Positions 42,612 through 51,814 of a stretch of 64,000 nucleotides of DNA are shown here, piece after piece. Source of the stretch: Entomomonas sp. E2T0 (GTDB taxonomy: Bacteria > Pseudomonadota > Gammaproteobacteria > Pseudomonadales > Pseudomonadaceae). The notes under the pieces were generated by a model. That model searched no databases, was not told the origin of the DNA, and worked only from the letters and a program-made list of their open reading frames with translations. The position numbers and the translations under genes are program-made. The DNA is taken from positions 2,790,001-2,854,000 of the forward strand of contig NZ_CP094972.1 of assembly GCF_025985425.1 (NCBI RefSeq), read 5' to 3'. Each line of letters opens with the position of its first letter. The stretch's first letter is position 1.

Positions 42612-43556
42612 CTACCAATTTAATAATATTTGCCATACAAAACGTGCGGCAACTTTAGCGCATAGTCCTTGATTATCTAATGCAGGGTTAAACTCTACAA
42701 AATCTGCTGCCTGTAATTTACCGCTATTTTTAATAAAATCGGCAACTGCTATTAAAAAATCTAAACCTACACCATAAGCTGCAGGTGCAGATACAGCATA
42801 CATATATGACAGTGGCAGTACATCTAAATCAACAGTTAAATAGACAATATCAACACTTTCTATAAACTGTTTTACCCTTGCCAATATATTTGCTAGATTT
42901 TGGTTATTGCATTCAGTATCCCAAATAATCTGTACGCCTAACTCATCAGCTGTGTTTAATAATGAACCTGTATTAGCAGCCAAACTAGCCCCTATACAAA
43001 GGTAATTAAAAGGCCTATTAGCTTCTTGACAATAATCAGCCAACTGCTTAAAAGGTGTGCCAGAAGAACCTTCTTTTGATAAGCGAATATCTAAGTGTGC
43101 ATCAAAGTTAATAATGCCTATTTTTTTATTGGGAAATACCTTATAAATACCCATACCATGAGCAAAAGCTGTTTCATGGCCACCGCCAAGCACTACAGTT
43201 TTAAGTTGCTGTTGTTGGCATTGTGTTACACACTCGGCTAAAGCTTGTTGACTAGCAATTAAAGTATCTTGATACAGCACATTACCTAAATCCACTAATT
43301 TATTATGACTATTATGCGCTGCTAAATTTGCCATTGCTTTTCGAATAACATTAGGAGCCTCTTGTGCACCTACTCTTCCTTTATTAAGTCGAACACCTTC
43401 ATCACACATAAAACCTAATAGTGCTGTATGATTAGCATATTGTACGGGGGCAAACTCATTAGCCACTATAATTGTCTGAAATAACCGAAGCGCTAATGCT
43501 CCTTCACTGCTATCATCTCTTCCTGTCCAAATACTTTTATCAGTTGACTGCCACAT
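42612..43556 (-). CDS. hutG: Formimidoylglutamase
   Basis: This 314-residue ureohydrolase (arginase fold) splits N-formimino-glutamate into glutamate and formamide, the last step of the short histidine pathway. The two-manganese site is visible: GGGHETAFAHG, NFDAHLDIR and TVDLDVLP. The arginase, agmatinase and HutG families share these motifs; placement between a hut permease and hutI makes HutG the best call. The ATG lies inside the end of the permease gene (17-base overlap) behind AAAGGACAT. Using this enzyme means the cell does not need the formylglutamate route (HutF plus deformylase) common in pseudomonads. Confidence 0.88.
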   Translation of the reverse strand: MWQSTDKSIWTGRDDSSEGALALRLFQTIIVANEFAPVQYANHTALLGFMCDEGVRLNKGRVGAQEAPNVIRKAMANLAAHNSHNKLVDLGNVLYQDTLIASQQALAECVTQCQQQQLKTVVLGGGHETAFAHGMGIYKVFPNKKIGIINFDAHLDIRLSKEGSSGTPFKQLADYCQEANRPFNYLCIGASLAANTGSLLNTADELGVQIIWDTECNNQNLANILARVKQFIESVDIVYLTVDLDVLPLSYMYAVSAPAAYGVGLDFLIAVADFIKNSGKLQAADFVEFNPALDNQGLCAKVAARFVWQILLNW

Positions 43557-45021
43557 TACTTATGTCCTTTAGAAAATTATCATCTTGTTCACTGTCATCA
43601 GTTTCATGATCAGGGATAATTAATTGATGAGGTATTTCATAACTAAACTTACGCGCTAAAATAAAATATACAATGGCAGGAATAATCCAACCAATAATCC
43701 ATGAAATATCCACTTGTAAATAATGTACTAAAGGGCCTGTGAAGAACTTAGTATCAACAAATGGCATTTGAATTAATACTCCAAAGATATAAACACCTAT
43801 GCCCACCCAATTCCATTTACCATAGCGACCATTAGGATCTGATAGCGCAGGAATATCATAGCGTTGCTTAGTCACTAGATAATAATCAACAATAATAATT
43901 GCGCTCCAAGGTGTAAAGAAAGTGAGTAAGAATAATAAAAAAGCAGAGAAATTATTTAAGAAATCACCTCTCCCTAATAAAGCAATAACTACAGACAAAC
44001 CAACCATAATAAAAATATAAATAAAACGTAATCTACTTGAAATAACACTATGACCACGAAAACCACTGATAATAGTCGCCATTGACATAAAGCTACCATA
44101 AGCATTCAGGGTAGTAATTACCACCTTACCAAAGGCAATAATAAAATACAGTAATGCAGCTATTAACCCAACCCCACTTAGACCTACAATATATTCAACT
44201 TCATGATGTCTAAAAGCACCACCACTTTGGGCTGCTTGAGCTGCTGCTAACACTCCAAAAATCATAGAAATTTGAGTACCAATAATGCTACCAGAACCTA
44301 CTGCTAGAAAAGTTTTAAAGCTAGAGGTGTTTTTAGGCAGATAACGTGAATAATCTGCTACATAAGGGCCAAAGGCTATTTGCCATGAGGCAGATAATGA
44401 AACCGCCAACATAAAACTAGCCCAAGAGAAATGTTTAATACTTAATAACGCTATCACATCATGTTTGGTCATTAATTGATAGAACATATAACAAAAAGCT
44501 AAAACACCTACCACACTGGCCAAACGCCCCATTCCATGAATAATTTTATAACCACAAATAGTAAAAATAACCAATAGTATCCCAAAGATTAGGATACCTA
44601 AATTATCAGATACATGGACTAACTTACCTATCGCCTGCCCCGCTAGCACTGAACCACTAGCAGAAAAACCAATGTACATAATGCACACTAACACAATAGG
44701 TATAACTGCACCATAAACACCAAACTGCACGCGACTTGAGATCATTTGTGGCAACCCTAATTTAGGACCTTGCACACCGTGCAGAGCCATAATAGCACCA
44801 CCTACTACTTGACCAATAAACAAGCCTATCAGTGACCAAAATACATCACCACCTAACACAACAGCTAATGCACCTGTAACAATAGCCGTAATTTGTAGAT
44901 TAGCACCAAACCATAATGTAAATTGACTCCATACACTGCCATGTCGCTCTGCTTCGGGAATATAATCAATAGAACGGGTTTCAACTAATTTACTTGTTTT
45001 ATTTTCAGTATTTAATGTCAT
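43540..45021 (-). CDS. NCS1-family permease, probably for urocanate or a related imidazole
   Basis: 493 residues with about 12 membrane helices and the NCS1 start region (RHGSVWSQFTLWFGANLQIT), followed by LGLPQMISSRVQFGVYG and DYSRYLPKNTSSFKTFLAVG. NCS1 proteins import nucleobases, allantoin and similar compounds with sodium or protons. Pseudomonas hut loci contain a member of this family, so urocanate, histidine or imidazole propionate are the likely substrates; the sequence alone does not decide. GGGGAG precedes the ATG. Its 3' end overlaps hutG. A terminator-like hairpin lies between it and the acyl-CoA dehydrogenase gene, so it may be transcribed partly on its own. Confidence 0.82.
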   Translation of the reverse strand: MTLNTENKTSKLVETRSIDYIPEAERHGSVWSQFTLWFGANLQITAIVTGALAVVLGGDVFWSLIGLFIGQVVGGAIMALHGVQGPKLGLPQMISSRVQFGVYGAVIPIVLVCIMYIGFSASGSVLAGQAIGKLVHVSDNLGILIFGILLVIFTICGYKIIHGMGRLASVVGVLAFCYMFYQLMTKHDVIALLSIKHFSWASFMLAVSLSASWQIAFGPYVADYSRYLPKNTSSFKTFLAVGSGSIIGTQISMIFGVLAAAQAAQSGGAFRHHEVEYIVGLSGVGLIAALLYFIIAFGKVVITTLNAYGSFMSMATIISGFRGHSVISSRLRFIYIFIMVGLSVVIALLGRGDFLNNFSAFLLFLLTFFTPWSAIIIVDYYLVTKQRYDIPALSDPNGRYGKWNWVGIGVYIFGVLIQMPFVDTKFFTGPLVHYLQVDISWIIGWIIPAIVYFILARKFSYEIPHQLIIPDHETDDSEQDDNFLKDISNVAVN

Positions 45022-45071
45022 ATCATACTCCCCACACCACAGCTAATTTATTATTGTTAACCAGTGATAAA

Positions 45072-45102
45072 AAAAGCAAGATAGACTATTTATACCTTGC
45101 TT
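45072..45102 (-). terminator. Terminator after the acyl-CoA dehydrogenase gene
   Basis: On the minus strand AAGCAAG and CTTGCTT (7-base stem, 15-base loop) are followed by seven Ts in total. It lies 9 bases past the dehydrogenase stop and ~50 bases before the permease start, and would partly separate the two halves of the hut locus. Confidence 0.6.
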
Positions 45103-45110
45103 ATCTATTG

Positions 45111-46253
45111 TCATTTATATTGATTAATTACAGCCCTTGAGATTATTATTTTTTGAACCTCTGAAGTACCTTCAAAAATCCGTAAGATACGTGCATCCCT
45201 CACATATCGCTCCAATGGTAAATCTCGAATATAACCATAACCACCATGCAACTGTAACGCTGCATCTGTTACAAAACCCGCCACTTCAGCTGCAAATAAT
45301 TTTGCAGTAGCTGACTCTAAGCTAAACCTATCACTACTATCACGTGATATTGCAGCTTTTGCTGTCATTAATCTAGCAGCCTCTAATTGACTATACATAT
45401 CAGCTACTTTCCATTGAGTACCTTGATAAGCAGCTAAAGGTTTCGGACCAATTTGTCGCTCATTAATCCATTTCATAGTATCTTCAAAAGCTGCACTAGC
45501 AATACCTAATGACATAGCTGCCACTTCCACTCGACCACGATCAAGTACATGCATAGCGGTATGAAAACCTTTACCTTCCTCACCTAACATAGCTGACTCT
45601 GGTAACCAACAATCCAATGCCAACTCATAAATAGTACTACCTCTTAATCCCATGGTTTTCTCAGGACTAGAAAATGTAACACCCTCTGTACCTTTAGGAA
45701 TAATAAAAGCACTAATTCCCTTAGCTCCTGCCTCCGGATCAGTTTTCGCGTAAAGTACAATAAAATCAGCTTCAGCTGCATTAGTAATATAATGTTTACT
45801 ACCGCGAATACGCCAACCACCATTTTCTTTAATTGCCTTGGTACGCATATCAACAGGATTAGAACCTGCGGCTGGCTCAGTTAAACCAAAAGCACCTAAA
45901 ATCTCACCAGTAGCTGCTCGTGGTAATAAGTCTTGCTTTTGTGCTTCAGTACCGCCAACCAGAATAGAATCAGTCGCCAAAAAATGAGCTGTTAGCGAAG
46001 AAGCTGTAGAAGCACAAGCCTTAGCTACTGCTTCTACAATATAGCTCATTGCTAAACTACCAATACCTAATCCTCCATATTCTTCAGGTAAATTAATACC
46101 CATACAACCTAATTCACCTAAAGTCTTTAGGTTATCACCACAAAATCCTTCACTCTCATCTAGTTGTTGAGCATTAGCTTTTAATATATCTTCTGTTACT
46201 TGTTGAACGGACTCAACAATGGCTTGTTCTGTAGCATCTAATTTAAACACCAT
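45111..46253 (-). CDS. Acyl-CoA dehydrogenase (CaiA-like partner of a CoA-transferase)
   Basis: 380 residues, standard length. FAD and substrate motifs are FGLTEPAAGSNPVDMRT (~136-152) and YITNAAEADF. The catalytic Glu is in RILRIFEGTSEVQK near residue 364, as in short-chain members, and LHGGYGYIRDLPLERYVRDA is the second signature. It oxidises an acyl-CoA to the 2,3-enoyl-CoA, or can run in reverse. It lies in the same operon as hutU and a CaiB-type CoA-transferase (11-base gap), so I propose imidazole-propionyl-CoA/urocanyl-CoA as substrate. This is inference from context; a short branched-chain acyl-CoA is the alternative. AGGGGA precedes the ATG. Confidence 0.88.
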   Translation of the reverse strand: MVFKLDATEQAIVESVQQVTEDILKANAQQLDESEGFCGDNLKTLGELGCMGINLPEEYGGLGIGSLAMSYIVEAVAKACASTASSLTAHFLATDSILVGGTEAQKQDLLPRAATGEILGAFGLTEPAAGSNPVDMRTKAIKENGGWRIRGSKHYITNAAEADFIVLYAKTDPEAGAKGISAFIIPKGTEGVTFSSPEKTMGLRGSTIYELALDCWLPESAMLGEEGKGFHTAMHVLDRGRVEVAAMSLGIASAAFEDTMKWINERQIGPKPLAAYQGTQWKVADMYSQLEAARLMTAKAAISRDSSDRFSLESATAKLFAAEVAGFVTDAALQLHGGYGYIRDLPLERYVRDARILRIFEGTSEVQKIIISRAVINQYK

Positions 46254-46264
46254 TTTGTTTCCCC

Positions 46265-47416
46265 TTATTTTTTTGATAATCCAAAAAGATTATTAGCTTC
46301 GCCCAACACAGGCGCATGAGTGGTACTGTGAGGTTTTACACCATTGATATAAACAGGCTGTGGCACAATAGGAAAAGCTTGTCCTGCAACAGGTACAAAT
46401 AGTTTTCTTAACTTAGCTTGTTCACAATCGGTGGCTTGTTTTAAATCCCATACAGGTGAAGCAGGAATACCTGCTTCTAGTAAAGTATCGCAGACTTCCT
46501 GTACAGTAAGCTTTCCAGTCCAATCCTCTATTTCAGCTTTAACCACATGCTGATGTTCGGTACGCACAGTATCATTAGCAAATCGTGGATCAGTAGCTAA
46601 CGTCTTATTACCAATACACTCACAAAATTTAAAAAATAGCTTATCACTCGCAATGGCAATAACTACCAAACCATCTTTCGCTTTATAAGTATCAAAAGGC
46701 GTAGAAATCGGGTGCCTATTACCTACTAAACCAGGAGCTTTACCTCTTGCTAATAAACCAGCTAAACCTGTCATTTGCATGCTAACAAGTACATCAAACA
46801 TGGCTACATCAATATATTGTGCCCCTGTACCATGACGCTCTCTGGCAAATAAAGCTGTGCTGATAGCCCATGCAGCATAAACACCTGCACATAAATCACC
46901 TAATGATTCACCACTTCGGGTTGGCCCTGCTTCGGGGAAGCCAGTTACACTCATAAGTCCTGACATAGCTTGTGCAACAATGTCATAAGCAGGATGTTTA
47001 GAAAGCGGCCCTTCTTGCCCAAAGCCAGAAATACTGGCATAAACTAATTTTGGGTTATGTTGTTTTAATACTTCAAAGTCAATGCCTAACCGCTTAGTTA
47101 CCCCAGGTCGGAAGTTTTCTACGACTACATCAGACTCTGCAACTAACTGATAAAAACGTTTTAAATCATCCGCATCTTTAAAATCTATTTCGATACTACG
47201 CTTACCTCGGTTAATCAATGCATAGTAAATACTGTAACCTGTCTCATCAAAAGCCCCTAAATGGCGACTATCATCACCATGCTCAGGTACTTCTAACTTA
47301 ATTACCTCTGCCCCCATATCTGCCAGCATACCTGTACAGTGTGGGCCAGCAAGTACTCGACTTAAATCGAGTACTCTAATGCCAGTAAGAGGTTTGAATT
47401 TATTATCATCAGACAT
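46265..47416 (-). CDS. CaiB/BaiF-family (class III) CoA-transferase
   Basis: 383 residues with the class III signatures: TGIRVLDLSRVLAGPHCTGM, ADMGAEVIKLE, VVENFRPG and SGESLGDLCAGVYA, whose Asp is the catalytic nucleophile that forms the acyl anhydride. These enzymes move CoA from one acyl-CoA to another carboxylate. ATG 47416 is chosen because AAGGGG sits five bases before it; an upstream GTG at 47422 overlaps that site. It lies between hutU (18 bases away) and the acyl-CoA dehydrogenase. With CaiA/CaiB as a model, it could exchange CoA between urocanyl-CoA and imidazole propionate. The substrate is inferred from context only. Confidence 0.88.
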   Translation of the reverse strand: MSDDNKFKPLTGIRVLDLSRVLAGPHCTGMLADMGAEVIKLEVPEHGDDSRHLGAFDETGYSIYYALINRGKRSIEIDFKDADDLKRFYQLVAESDVVVENFRPGVTKRLGIDFEVLKQHNPKLVYASISGFGQEGPLSKHPAYDIVAQAMSGLMSVTGFPEAGPTRSGESLGDLCAGVYAAWAISTALFARERHGTGAQYIDVAMFDVLVSMQMTGLAGLLARGKAPGLVGNRHPISTPFDTYKAKDGLVVIAIASDKLFFKFCECIGNKTLATDPRFANDTVRTEHQHVVKAEIEDWTGKLTVQEVCDTLLEAGIPASPVWDLKQATDCEQAKLRKLFVPVAGQAFPIVPQPVYINGVKPHSTTHAPVLGEANNLFGLSKK

Positions 47417-47434
47417 ATCCACCCCTTAGCATGG

Positions 47435-49105
47435 TTATTTAACCATCGGTAAATTAAGGCCTTTCTCTTTAGCACATTCAATGGCGATATCATAACCAGC
47501 ATCAGCGTGGCGCATTACACCTGTAGCAGGATCATTATGCAGCACTCGCGCAATACGTTCAGCCGCTTCATCAGTACCATCACAAACGATTACCATGCCA
47601 GAGTGTTGCGAGAAGCCCATACCTACCCCGCCACCGTGATGTAAAGACACCCAAGTAGCACCACTAGCAGTATTTAATAGAGCATTTAATAATGGCCAAT
47701 CAGAAACAGTGTCGCTACCATCTTGCATAGACTCAGTTTCACGATTAGGGCTTGCTACCGAACCAGAGTCCAAATGATCACGACCAATAACGATAGGAGC
47801 TTTTAGCTCTCCACTACGTACCATTTCATTAAAGGCTAAACCTAACTTCGCACGCTCACCTAGACCTACCCAACAAATCCGTGCAGGTAAGCCTTGGAAA
47901 CTAATACGCTCTTTCGCCATATCTAACCAAGTATGTAAATGCTTATCATCAGGAATAAGTTCTTTTACTTTAGCATCTGTTGCATAAATATCGCTTGCCT
48001 CACCTGATAAAGCAGCCCAACGGAAAGGACCAATACCGCGACAGAATAATGGACGAATATAGGCAGGTACGAAACCAGGGAAATCAAAGGCATTTTTCAC
48101 ACCTTCTTCAAAGGCCATTTGACGAATATTATTGCCATAGTCAAAAGTAGGCACCCCCATTTTTTGTAAATCAAGCATTGCTTGTACATGATCCGCCATC
48201 GATGCTTTAGCTTCTTTTACCACTAAATCTGGTTCTGTTTGGGCACGTTGACGATATTCTTCCCACGTCCAACCTTTAGGTAAGTAACCATTTAATGGGT
48301 CATGGGCACTGGTTTGATCGGTTAATAAGTCAGGTTTTACACCACGACGTACCAACTCAGGTAACACTTCTGCTGCATTAGCGCATAACGCAATAGAAAT
48401 AGCCTTACCCTCAGCGGTATATTTCCGAATACGTTCAATGGCATCATCTAAATCTTTAGCTTGCTCATCCACATAACGTGTTCTTAAACGGAAATCAATG
48501 CGGCTTTGTTGGCATTCAATATTTAATGAGCAAGCACCTGCTAAGGTAGCTGCTAATGGTTGTGCACCACCCATACCACCTAAACCAGCAGTTACTACCC
48601 AACGTCCTTTTAAGCTGCCGTTATAATGTTGGCGAGCTGCTTCCACAAAGGTTTCATAAGTACCTTGTACAATCCCTTGGCTACCAATATAAATCCAGCT
48701 ACCTGCGGTCATTTGACCATACATCATAAGACCTTTAGCATCTAGCTCATTAAAATGCTTCCAGTTCGCCCAATGTGGCACAATATTAGAGTTAGCAATA
48801 AGTACGCGTGGCGCATTACTATGCGTTTTGAATACCCCAACAGGTTTACCTGATTGAACTAATAATGTTTCATCTTCATTTAATTTTTTTAATGTTTCGA
48901 CTATTTTATCGTAACACTCCCAATTACGCGCAGCACGACCTATGCCACCATACACAACCAATTCCTTAGGATTCTCAGCGACATCCGGATCAAGATTATT
49001 CATCAACATACGAAGTGGCGCTTCAGTTAACCAACTTTTAGCATTTAGCTTTGTACCTCTTGGCGCTCTTATAGTTACATCACGAAAACGGTCTTGCTTA
49101 GCCAT
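47435..49105 (-). CDS. hutU: Urocanate hydratase (urocanase)
   Basis: HutU adds water to urocanate to give 4-imidazolone-5-propionate, using tightly bound NAD+ as electrophile. The 556 residues match the family along their length: [20 protein letters not shown], the NAD-binding [34 protein letters not shown] and [21 protein letters not shown] precedes the ATG. It is the first gene of the unit hutU, CoA-transferase, acyl-CoA dehydrogenase. The promoter upstream overlaps a palindromic HutC-type operator, so it should be induced by urocanate. Histidase (hutH), which makes its substrate, is not in the window. Confidence 0.96.
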   Translation of the reverse strand: MAKQDRFRDVTIRAPRGTKLNAKSWLTEAPLRMLMNNLDPDVAENPKELVVYGGIGRAARNWECYDKIVETLKKLNEDETLLVQSGKPVGVFKTHSNAPRVLIANSNIVPHWANWKHFNELDAKGLMMYGQMTAGSWIYIGSQGIVQGTYETFVEAARQHYNGSLKGRWVVTAGLGGMGGAQPLAATLAGACSLNIECQQSRIDFRLRTRYVDEQAKDLDDAIERIRKYTAEGKAISIALCANAAEVLPELVRRGVKPDLLTDQTSAHDPLNGYLPKGWTWEEYRQRAQTEPDLVVKEAKASMADHVQAMLDLQKMGVPTFDYGNNIRQMAFEEGVKNAFDFPGFVPAYIRPLFCRGIGPFRWAALSGEASDIYATDAKVKELIPDDKHLHTWLDMAKERISFQGLPARICWVGLGERAKLGLAFNEMVRSGELKAPIVIGRDHLDSGSVASPNRETESMQDGSDTVSDWPLLNALLNTASGATWVSLHHGGGVGMGFSQHSGMVIVCDGTDEAAERIARVLHNDPATGVMRHADAGYDIAIECAKEKGLNLPMVK

Positions 49106-49140
49106 TACTTTCTCCTAGACAGATATTTACTTGTACTAAC

Positions 49141-49179
49141 TTGTATATACAATTATATGCAAATTAAAGGCCAAACCAA
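49141..49179 (-). promoter_or_regulatory. hutU promoter with overlapping HutC operator
   Basis: On the minus strand TTGGTT (49179-49174) and TATAAT (49157-49152) are 16 bases apart. The perfect palindrome TTGTATATACAA (49152-49141) follows at once and would cover the transcription start. The same core, TGTATATACAATTAT on the plus strand, recurs before hutC. A GntR/HutC-type repressor bound here would block hutU transcription. Confidence 0.75.
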
Positions 49180-49389
49180 TAAAAAAATATTAATGAATTG
49201 GCTAACCTATTAATTAATAAAAAATTAAATAAAGAGAAAAATTACTAATTTTATTACAAGAATATTTTTAGAAAATCTATGCACTAAACAAGTGCATTAA
49301 TACACCATAAATGGAGATTTTATTATTTCACTGTTACTGAAGCGTTACTTTTCGTAAACAATTAAGTATTTTGTTTTAATAAATATATC

Positions 49390-49977
49390 TTAATTTTTAG
49401 AGGTAAGAGATATAAAACAGCATTTAAAAGAATTAGTTATTGTAGTTATATACACTTCTTTTAAATCATCCTGATTTGTTACCCATAAAGTATCATAATG
49501 TTCTAATACAATCTCTTGATTAGAGATATTAACTGTTACCTTATCACCTGCATTAAATAACACTATATCTTCAGCATTGGTAAAAATTCTGGTTGGTTGC
49601 TCATTAACAATCCATTGTAAATTAGCAGCTATTGAAAGTGGGTTGTAAATAAGATTGAAATCTCTTAATGGACCCTTCAATAATTTACAAGAAACTTCAG
49701 ACTCACCTTTAAATGCGAAAGGATCAAAAGTAGATAATGGACGTGAAAGTTTTCCGTCCACCTCTAACACCATTCCTTTTCCTTCTAAAACACTAATAAT
49801 TCGCTGATATCCTATAAATGAAGAAAATGTACCGTCTTCTTTTATATCAGCAATCGAAACACGCCATAAAAAATTATCTATATTATAATCAGTAACCTTG
49901 ATTACTTCCTCTGTTATACCAGCTCCATTTTTCCAAGGCATTTTTATGTAGTCTTGAGCTTTTAATAACTTTATCAT
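49390..49977 (-). CDS. hutD: HutD-family protein
   Basis: 195-residue cupin-like protein with the HutD/Ves signature: MPWKNGAGITEEVIKV near the start, FLWRVSIADIKEDGTFSSF, and GYQRIISVLEGKGMVLEVDG. HutD is conserved in pseudomonad hut loci and is thought to limit the upper level of hut expression, perhaps by sensing formimino-glutamate or urocanate; its biochemistry is not settled. The ATG overlaps the hutC stop (ATGA), so the two are translated together. About 280 bases of AT-rich DNA with the hutU promoter separate it from hutU. Confidence 0.88.
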   Translation of the reverse strand: MIKLLKAQDYIKMPWKNGAGITEEVIKVTDYNIDNFLWRVSIADIKEDGTFSSFIGYQRIISVLEGKGMVLEVDGKLSRPLSTFDPFAFKGESEVSCKLLKGPLRDFNLIYNPLSIAANLQWIVNEQPTRIFTNAEDIVLFNAGDKVTVNISNQEIVLEHYDTLWVTNQDDLKEVYITTITNSFKCCFISLTSKN

Positions 49978-50717
49978 AGGCCAAACCTACCCTCTAAACG
50001 ATAACGACTACCAGGATAAAGTAAACGGGTACTAGAAATAACTAAAGCACCAGACCAAGTACGACGTTGGATAGATAAACAAGGGTCGCCATGTTTAATA
50101 TGTAATAAATCACTTTCCTGCTTTGTTACCAAAACAGCTTCAACCACATGTTCACCCTCTGTAACGGGAGCAAGTTCAGTTAAATATTGGTTAGGCGTTA
50201 GCTGAGTAAAATCTTGCTTTAAATAATCTGGTGCAACTTTAGAGCTAATATAACGCTCCTCAATTTGAATAGGAATATACTCTTCAAAATGTACTAACAC
50301 CGAATGAAAAATACGATCTCCTACTTTTAACTCCAAATCAGTTGCTTGTTTTTGATTAGCTTTGATTTGTTCCATAACAACTACTTGCGTAGAATGGTGA
50401 TGCCCTCTTTCTGCTATTTCCTCAGCTATATTGCGTATTTCAAATAAAGCGGCATGTCCTTTAGGTTCTGCCACAAAAGTCCCCACGCCTTGCATACGAA
50501 TTAACAAACCTTCAGTAGTTAACTCCCGTAATGCACGATTAATGGTCATCCTACTAAACCCTAACTGCTCTACTAATTCAGCTTCGGAAGGAATGCGATA
50601 GTGAGGAGGCCATGCCCCTGAATGAATTTGCTGTACAATCATTTGTTTAACACGCTGATAAAGAGGGGCAGGAAAACTCCCAATATTACTAGCAAATAAA
50701 TCTTTTGGCTGCGCCAC
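49974..50717 (-). CDS. hutC: Histidine utilisation repressor, GntR/HutC family
   Basis: The protein has an N-terminal winged helix (YQRVKQMIVQQIHSG, YRIPSEAELVEQLGFSRMTI, NRALRELTTEGLLIRMQGVG) and a C-terminal UTRA ligand domain. HutC represses hut genes and is released by urocanate. I choose GTG 50717 (VAQPKDLFASN), behind AAGAGG; a TTG at 50741 is in frame but overlaps that site. The 247 residues fit the family. A TGTATATACA palindrome ~65 bases upstream implies autoregulation. hutD follows with a 4-base overlap. Confidence 0.92.
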   Translation of the reverse strand: MAQPKDLFASNIGSFPAPLYQRVKQMIVQQIHSGAWPPHYRIPSEAELVEQLGFSRMTINRALRELTTEGLLIRMQGVGTFVAEPKGHAALFEIRNIAEEIAERGHHHSTQVVVMEQIKANQKQATDLELKVGDRIFHSVLVHFEEYIPIQIEERYISSKVAPDYLKQDFTQLTPNQYLTELAPVTEGEHVVEAVLVTKQESDLLHIKHGDPCLSIQRRTWSGALVISSTRLLYPGSRYRLEGRFGL

Positions 50718-50781
50718 AATAAAGAGCCTCTTAAAAAACAATCATTAAAGAGGATTTTACTAAACCATTAGAAAATAGTAT

Positions 50782-50793
50782 ATGTATATACAA
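50782..50793 (-). promoter_or_regulatory. HutC operator in front of hutC
   Basis: ATGTATATACAA contains the 10-base palindrome TGTATATACA and, with the bases after it, is identical over 15 positions to the hutU operator at 49142-49156. Two such sites in 1.7 kb, both before hut units, support autoregulation by HutC. Confidence 0.7.
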
Positions 50794-50855
50794 TTATCTT
50801 TAATAAAATTTAATCCTTTCTACCTCATCACAATATTTGAATTTTTATAAACTTT

Positions 50856-51803
50856 TTAATATTCTACAATCACTGTAATTTGATCTGTATAAGTTGCGGC
50901 AGGTAATTCTGTTTGTGATGGATTGATAATTGCTTTATAGGGTATCGTTTGAGATAAACCTGTTCCAGATGCTGATAGTTTATTGGTTGTATCCCATACA
51001 GTTACACCATCTGTTTGATAAATATTATATTGTAAATAATGTCCCAGCCCGTCAGTCATACGTCGCCAGCTATTAGCTAATCTATTATTACCATCACTAA
51101 AAGAAACTTTATAACCTTCTGTTTTAGTACAGGTCAAATTAATATTTTGGGTAATTGGGTTAAATTGGCCTACTAATGCATAACTACCAAAGTTAAGATC
51201 TGGAGCATTATTAATAGCACATTGTTTATCAATCACTGCAGTAACTGTTATTGTTCGATCAACATTATCCTTTTGTACTCCTACACAAATATCTAATATT
51301 CCTAATAATGAACAAATATTATAGTTCCAATTAAACGTTAAGCTATCTGAATATGTTCCTGCACGAACATTAGCTCCTGGAGAGGTTTTTACATAAAACT
51401 TAATATTAAAACTTTTTCCACCTAAAATAAGTGTTAATAAACCTATACTATTATAATTAATTGCTTGATTAACAAGAAATTGGTGCTGATAAGTGCTATC
51501 TGCATAAATACCATAAGGGATAACATCACCTGAACCATCATTATTTTTTAACGTTAAATTATTAACACTATTTTTTAATGTCACAATAATTTGATCGCCT
51601 GAAAGGATACCTAAACCAAGTAAACCAGAGCAACTTAAGCCAACATTGTTGGAAGCGGCAATAGAATTGTTATAAACAGTAAAGGAGCTATTCTGTCCTA
51701 AATTAATACTTTCATTACTACCTACGCTACAAGCCGCCTCAACAACAGTGTTTGTTAAACATAAAAAAATAAATATATATAGGTTTATAGATTTAACTAT
51801 CAT
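50856..51803 (-). CDS. csuE: Csu-type pilus tip adhesin
   Basis: 315 residues with a signal peptide (MIVKSINLYIFIFLCLTNTV, cleavage near VEA-AC) and two spore coat protein U (SCPU) domains. The first spans ~25-180. The second spans ~190-315 (CAINNAPDLNFGSYALVGQF, YNIYQTDGVTVWD) and ends with the donor-strand-like TYTDQITVIVEY. In archaic chaperone-usher pili, CsuE is the two-domain tip that binds surfaces, and the gene is last in the operon, as here. A GGA lies 9 bases before the ATG and the usher stop is 11 bases upstream. It should be exported through the usher, which is frameshifted in this sequence. Confidence 0.85.
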   Translation of the reverse strand: MIVKSINLYIFIFLCLTNTVVEAACSVGSNESINLGQNSSFTVYNNSIAASNNVGLSCSGLLGLGILSGDQIIVTLKNSVNNLTLKNNDGSGDVIPYGIYADSTYQHQFLVNQAINYNSIGLLTLILGGKSFNIKFYVKTSPGANVRAGTYSDSLTFNWNYNICSLLGILDICVGVQKDNVDRTITVTAVIDKQCAINNAPDLNFGSYALVGQFNPITQNINLTCTKTEGYKVSFSDGNNRLANSWRRMTDGLGHYLQYNIYQTDGVTVWDTTNKLSASGTGLSQTIPYKAIINPSQTELPAATYTDQITVIVEY

Positions 51804-51814
51804 TTAATTAGTTC

